Assembly: GCA_042095135.1 (NCBI GenBank)
Contig: JBELBV010000045.1
Span: forward strand, 1 to 17,250
Source: UA16 sp042095135
GTDB taxonomy: Bacteria; Bacteroidota; Bacteroidia; Flavobacteriales_D; Sanyastnellaceae
Direction of reading: 5' to 3'
DNA length: 17,250 bases
A program made the position numbers and the translations under genes. Positions 14,318 to 17,250 of the stretch are shown here, one piece after another; positions within the stretch are counted from its first letter, which is position 1; each line of letters starts with the position of its first letter. Under the pieces are notes generated by a model. The model saw only the letters and a program-made list of their open reading frames with translations, was not told where the DNA came from and did not search any database.

Positions 14318-17250
14318 ATGAAACCATTCTCACTCACCCTCCTTTCTTGCCTGCTAGCATTCGCAGGAAGCGCCCAGAACGAAGCGCTCTACGACATCAG
14401 CATTGCCATCGATCCCCTCGAAGTGCGCATGTTGCCTTTGACCGATGACCCCCAACCAGATGAGCAGCGTGTGCTGCGTGAAACGTCCGGATGGAACAGC
14501 TGGGCTGCCGATCATGCCAACTGGCGCTGCATCATGAGCGAGGCAACGGGGCTTCCGCATCGGGCTTTTGGTCCGGCCATCGATGTGCCCGGACAGAGCA
14601 TCGGAGACAAAGCGTCTGCCTTTGTTGCGACAGAATTGAACGAATTTGGAATTGACGCGCCCCTCATGTGGGACGTCGAGTCCAAGATGGGGCAACACAC
14701 GTGGGCCCATGCTGCACAGACCTGGCAAGGTGTCCCCGTAAAAGGAGGCAAGCTCGTCACCAAATGGTGGAACGATCAGCTCATCATGTGGGGTGCGGAT
14801 TGGTACCAGGGCATTCCTGATGAAGCCACCGAGGATTTGTCGCTGACAGCACAGCAAGAAGCGGCAACTGCGGGCGTGGTGTTCGATGAATGGGGCGACG
14901 TCGAAATGGGCGAATTGTCTTGGGTGCCTACCCGCGGCGAAGCCGATGAGTTGGACTGGCACCTGACCCGAACGTGGACGGTGGCGGGCCGGCAGGGAAC
15001 CATCCCGCGTCGTTACGAGACAGGCATCGACGTTCAGACCGGCGAAGTGGTATGGCGCCAAAACCTCGTCATGCACATCGACGGAAAGTGGGGCATGCCT
15101 TCCATGAATGGAAAGCCGGAACGCGCGGTCTTGCGCATGGGCATTGATCGGCCGAGTATCACGCCGCCGCTGGTCATCAGCGGGGCCATCACCTCCGATG
15201 TCCACGAATTGTACCCCTACCAAGATGCGGTGAATTTGAGCCTGCCCGGACTCGAGCTTCCGTTTGCTGGGCAAACCGTCCACACCGATGCGGACGGTGG
15301 CTTTATCACCACGGTGGCCGGTCCGCAGACGGTCAATGTGGACCTGGTAGGCCATTGGAGCACGATTTACACGAATGGGAATACACCCAGCACCAGCGTC
15401 GACTTTGCCGACGGCTACAACGCGCTTGATCTGTCGGATTTGGGCAATTTGAAGGAGCGGTCGGCGTACCGTTCGACCATCCTCATCCACGACCACATGA
15501 AGGCGTTGATGCCGAATTTCACCGATTTGGATTGGTCGCTTCCGACCAACATCGACGTGGAGGGCGAATGCAACGCGTTTTATGACGGCCAAAGCATCAA
15601 TTTCTACGATGTGGGCGGCGGATGCAATGCAACCTCTTTGATCGCCGACGTGGTCTGGCACGAATACGGCCACGGCATCAACGGGTATTTCTACAACAGC
15701 CTCAATGCCGGCTTTAACAACGGCGCCATGAACGAAGGCTATGCGGACCTGTGGGCCATGAGCTTGGGCGACATTGCGGAAATCGGCAAGGGTTTCTACA
15801 CCGATAACGAAGACGGCATCCGTGTATACGATGAGGACCCCAAAGTGTACCCGGAAGACTTGGTTGGTGAAGTGCACGCCGACGGTGAAATCATTTGCGG
15901 GGCTTGGTACGACACGCACCTCCTAATGGGTGGCGATTGGGATGCCACGATGGCCTTGTTCATCGACGCCTACCCAGGACTGCAGGCCACTGCTCCTAAT
16001 GGAAGCGAGGGCCAAGCTTACACCGATGTGCTGCTCGACGTTTTGCAAGCAGATGACGACGACGGCGACCTGTCCAACGGTACTCCGAATGACCTCGCCA
16101 TTGTTGAAGGGTTTGATATTCACGGCATTTCGATTTTCAGCTACGCCGAAATCGACCACGATTCCCAGGAATTCGTGGAGGCCGAATCAACCATCGAGAT
16201 TGAAGCCGAAACCTTCATTGTGTTCCCGTACAATTTGTACTTCGACGCAGTGAACATGTGGTACCGCACCGATGCGGGAGGGGAGTGGACCCAAGTGGCC
16301 ATGGACAACCCTGATGGCAATGCCGTCTTTACCGCGGAAATCCCCGCTCAAGAACCCGGAACGGTTGTTTCCTACTACATGGGCATTTCCGATGACTTCG
16401 GCGGGTTGTCAGCCGTCACGCCGATTGCTGCAGCCAACGCGAGTTACCCCAACTTGCCATTTCATTTGTTGGTGGGCGTGGAGCCGGTTTTGATCAATGA
16501 TTCGGATGAATACTCCGATTTCGGCGGATGGACCACCGGATTGCCCGGGCAAGACAATGCGACCACGGGCATATGGGAAGAAGCCATCCCCGTGGGCTCC
16601 TACGCGGAGGCCAACGATCCCAGTACGGTGGTAGCGCCAACGCAAGACCACACACTGGGCATGGCGGGGTATGCGTTCGTCACAGGTCAAAACCCCGGCG
16701 TGAACGATGGAATTGGCGTGAACGATGTTGATGCGGGTAAAACCACCTTGGTGTCACCAGTCATCGACTTGACGCCATTTGCAGATCCGGTGATGACCTA
16801 CTGGCGCTGGTACGTGAACGCGCCTCCTTCCGGTGCAAACCCGGCTACCGATTGGTGGCAGGTCGAAATTTCCAATGATGGTGGAGACAACTGGCAATTC
16901 CTCGAGAATACCCTGCAACAGGATGTGTCGTGGCGCCGCAACGCCTTCCGCGTGGCAGACGTCATCGAGCCCACCAGCGAATTCCAGATGCGTTTCATTG
17001 CTTCGGATAGCACCACCATCGGGGAATACCTCGACGGCGGCTCCCTCATCGAGGCGGCCGTTGATGACATCATTCTGTACGACCTCGCCTCGGGAGAATC
17101 CGTGGCAGAGGCCAATACATCCTTGGTGATGGGTTTCCCCAATCCGGCGAGCGATCGCGTACTTATGAATGGATGGATGCCCGGTGCGACGTTGCGCTGT
17201 TTTCAGGTTTCGAGCGGAAAGCTTGTCTGGGAGCAACGCGCTGCTGGCGG
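14318..17250 (+). CDS. secreted gluzincin (M36/fungalysin-like) metalloprotease with T9SS tail, 3' end outside window
   Basis: An open frame of at least 977 codons that runs off the right edge. MKPFSLTLLSCLLAFAGSAQ is a signal peptide. An N-terminal region (about 30-270) resembles the propeptides of fungalysin/thermolysin-type enzymes. At about 288-360 there is a small beta domain. The catalytic part has HEYGH at 448-452 and NEGYADLW with Glu473, giving the HExxH...E zinc site of gluzincins; HADGEIICGAWYDTH follows, as in M36-like Bacteroidota enzymes. After about 610 come an Ig-like stretch and a beta-rich domain (about 730-930) like the jelly-roll modules of secreted proteases. The final visible residues, GFPNPASDRVL onward, begin a type IX sorting domain. 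It would be exported and act on extracellular proteins; the substrate is unknown. A long open frame on the opposite strand is a shadow. Confidence 0.92.
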   Translation, partial: MKPFSLTLLSCLLAFAGSAQNEALYDISIAIDPLEVRMLPLTDDPQPDEQRVLRETSGWNSWAADHANWRCIMSEATGLPHRAFGPAIDVPGQSIGDKASAFVATELNEFGIDAPLMWDVESKMGQHTWAHAAQTWQGVPVKGGKLVTKWWNDQLIMWGADWYQGIPDEATEDLSLTAQQEAATAGVVFDEWGDVEMGELSWVPTRGEADELDWHLTRTWTVAGRQGTIPRRYETGIDVQTGEVVWRQNLVMHIDGKWGMPSMNGKPERAVLRMGIDRPSITPPLVISGAITSDVHELYPYQDAVNLSLPGLELPFAGQTVHTDADGGFITTVAGPQTVNVDLVGHWSTIYTNGNTPSTSVDFADGYNALDLSDLGNLKERSAYRSTILIHDHMKALMPNFTDLDWSLPTNIDVEGECNAFYDGQSINFYDVGGGCNATSLIADVVWHEYGHGINGYFYNSLNAGFNNGAMNEGYADLWAMSLGDIAEIGKGFYTDNEDGIRVYDEDPKVYPEDLVGEVHADGEIICGAWYDTHLLMGGDWDATMALFIDAYPGLQATAPNGSEGQAYTDVLLDVLQADDDDGDLSNGTPNDLAIVEGFDIHGISIFSYAEIDHDSQEFVEAESTIEIEAETFIVFPYNLYFDAVNMWYRTDAGGEWTQVAMDNPDGNAVFTAEIPAQEPGTVVSYYMGISDDFGGLSAVTPIAAANASYPNLPFHLLVGVEPVLINDSDEYSDFGGWTTGLPGQDNATTGIWEEAIPVGSYAEANDPSTVVAPTQDHTLGMAGYAFVTGQNPGVNDGIGVNDVDAGKTTLVSPVIDLTPFADPVMTYWRWYVNAPPSGANPATDWWQVEISNDGGDNWQFLENTLQQDVSWRRNAFRVADVIEPTSEFQMRFIASDSTTIGEYLDGGSLIEAAVDDIILYDLASGESVAEANTSLVMGFPNPASDRVLMNGWMPGATLRCFQVSSGKLVWEQRAAG

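Noticed and set aside
14354..15919. 521-codon open frame on the minus strand
   Set aside because: It lies wholly antisense to the metalloprotease, whose frame has a signal peptide, HEYGH zinc site and sorting domain. The antisense product has no recognisable domain and comes from GC-rich codon use.

Overview
The window looks like chromosomal DNA of a GC-rich member of the Bacteroidota, most likely a Flavobacteriales-type lineage. Four kinds of evidence point there. Two secreted proteins carry a type IX secretion (T9SS) C-terminal sorting domain. The tRNA gene has a TTG-N19-TAnnTTTA promoter of the Bacteroidota primary-sigma kind. The 2-oxoacid dehydrogenase E1 alpha and beta chains are fused. 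Shine-Dalgarno sequences are absent, and lipoproteins and DUF4105/DUF3089-type envelope proteins are frequent. I see no phage, insertion sequence, CRISPR array or rRNA. No stretch over 300 bases lacks a gene.

Layout. (1) Bases 1-2689, minus strand: a fused E1 dehydrogenase, translationally coupled (TGATG) to a small secreted protein; at the left edge there may be the start of another coding segment. (2) Bases 2743-10239, plus strand: a tightly packed run of six genes. They are a DapF-DUF4105 fusion, a lipoprotein, a predicted outer-membrane beta-barrel, kdsA, a T9SS-exported propeller-like protein and a small lipoprotein. Junctions are ATGA overlaps, a 22-base overlap or short gaps, so this is probably one operon joining peptidoglycan/lysine precursor synthesis (DapF) and LPS core synthesis (KdsA) with envelope proteins. 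(3) Bases 10255-10428: tRNA-Ala(GGC) with its own promoter and a rho-independent terminator. (4) Bases 10436-14235, minus strand: a DUF3089 lipoprotein hydrolase, a large collagen-like repeat protein and an isoprenylcysteine-methyltransferase-like membrane protein, in that transcription order. (5) From 14318 to the right edge, plus strand: a large secreted gluzincin metalloprotease with a T9SS tail cut by the window end.

The most unusual items are two. One is the in-frame fusion of cytoplasmic DapF to a periplasmic DUF4105 membrane protein, with an intact signal-peptide-like segment and an internal ATG at the joint. The other is the collagen-like protein: six copies of a 23-residue SAYEIWL-type cassette separated by Gly-X-Y blocks on a 58-residue (174-base) period. 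It has a non-ATG start, an AT-rich 5' end and a bulged inverted repeat just upstream. I did not find a clear multi-gene novel defence or mobile system here.
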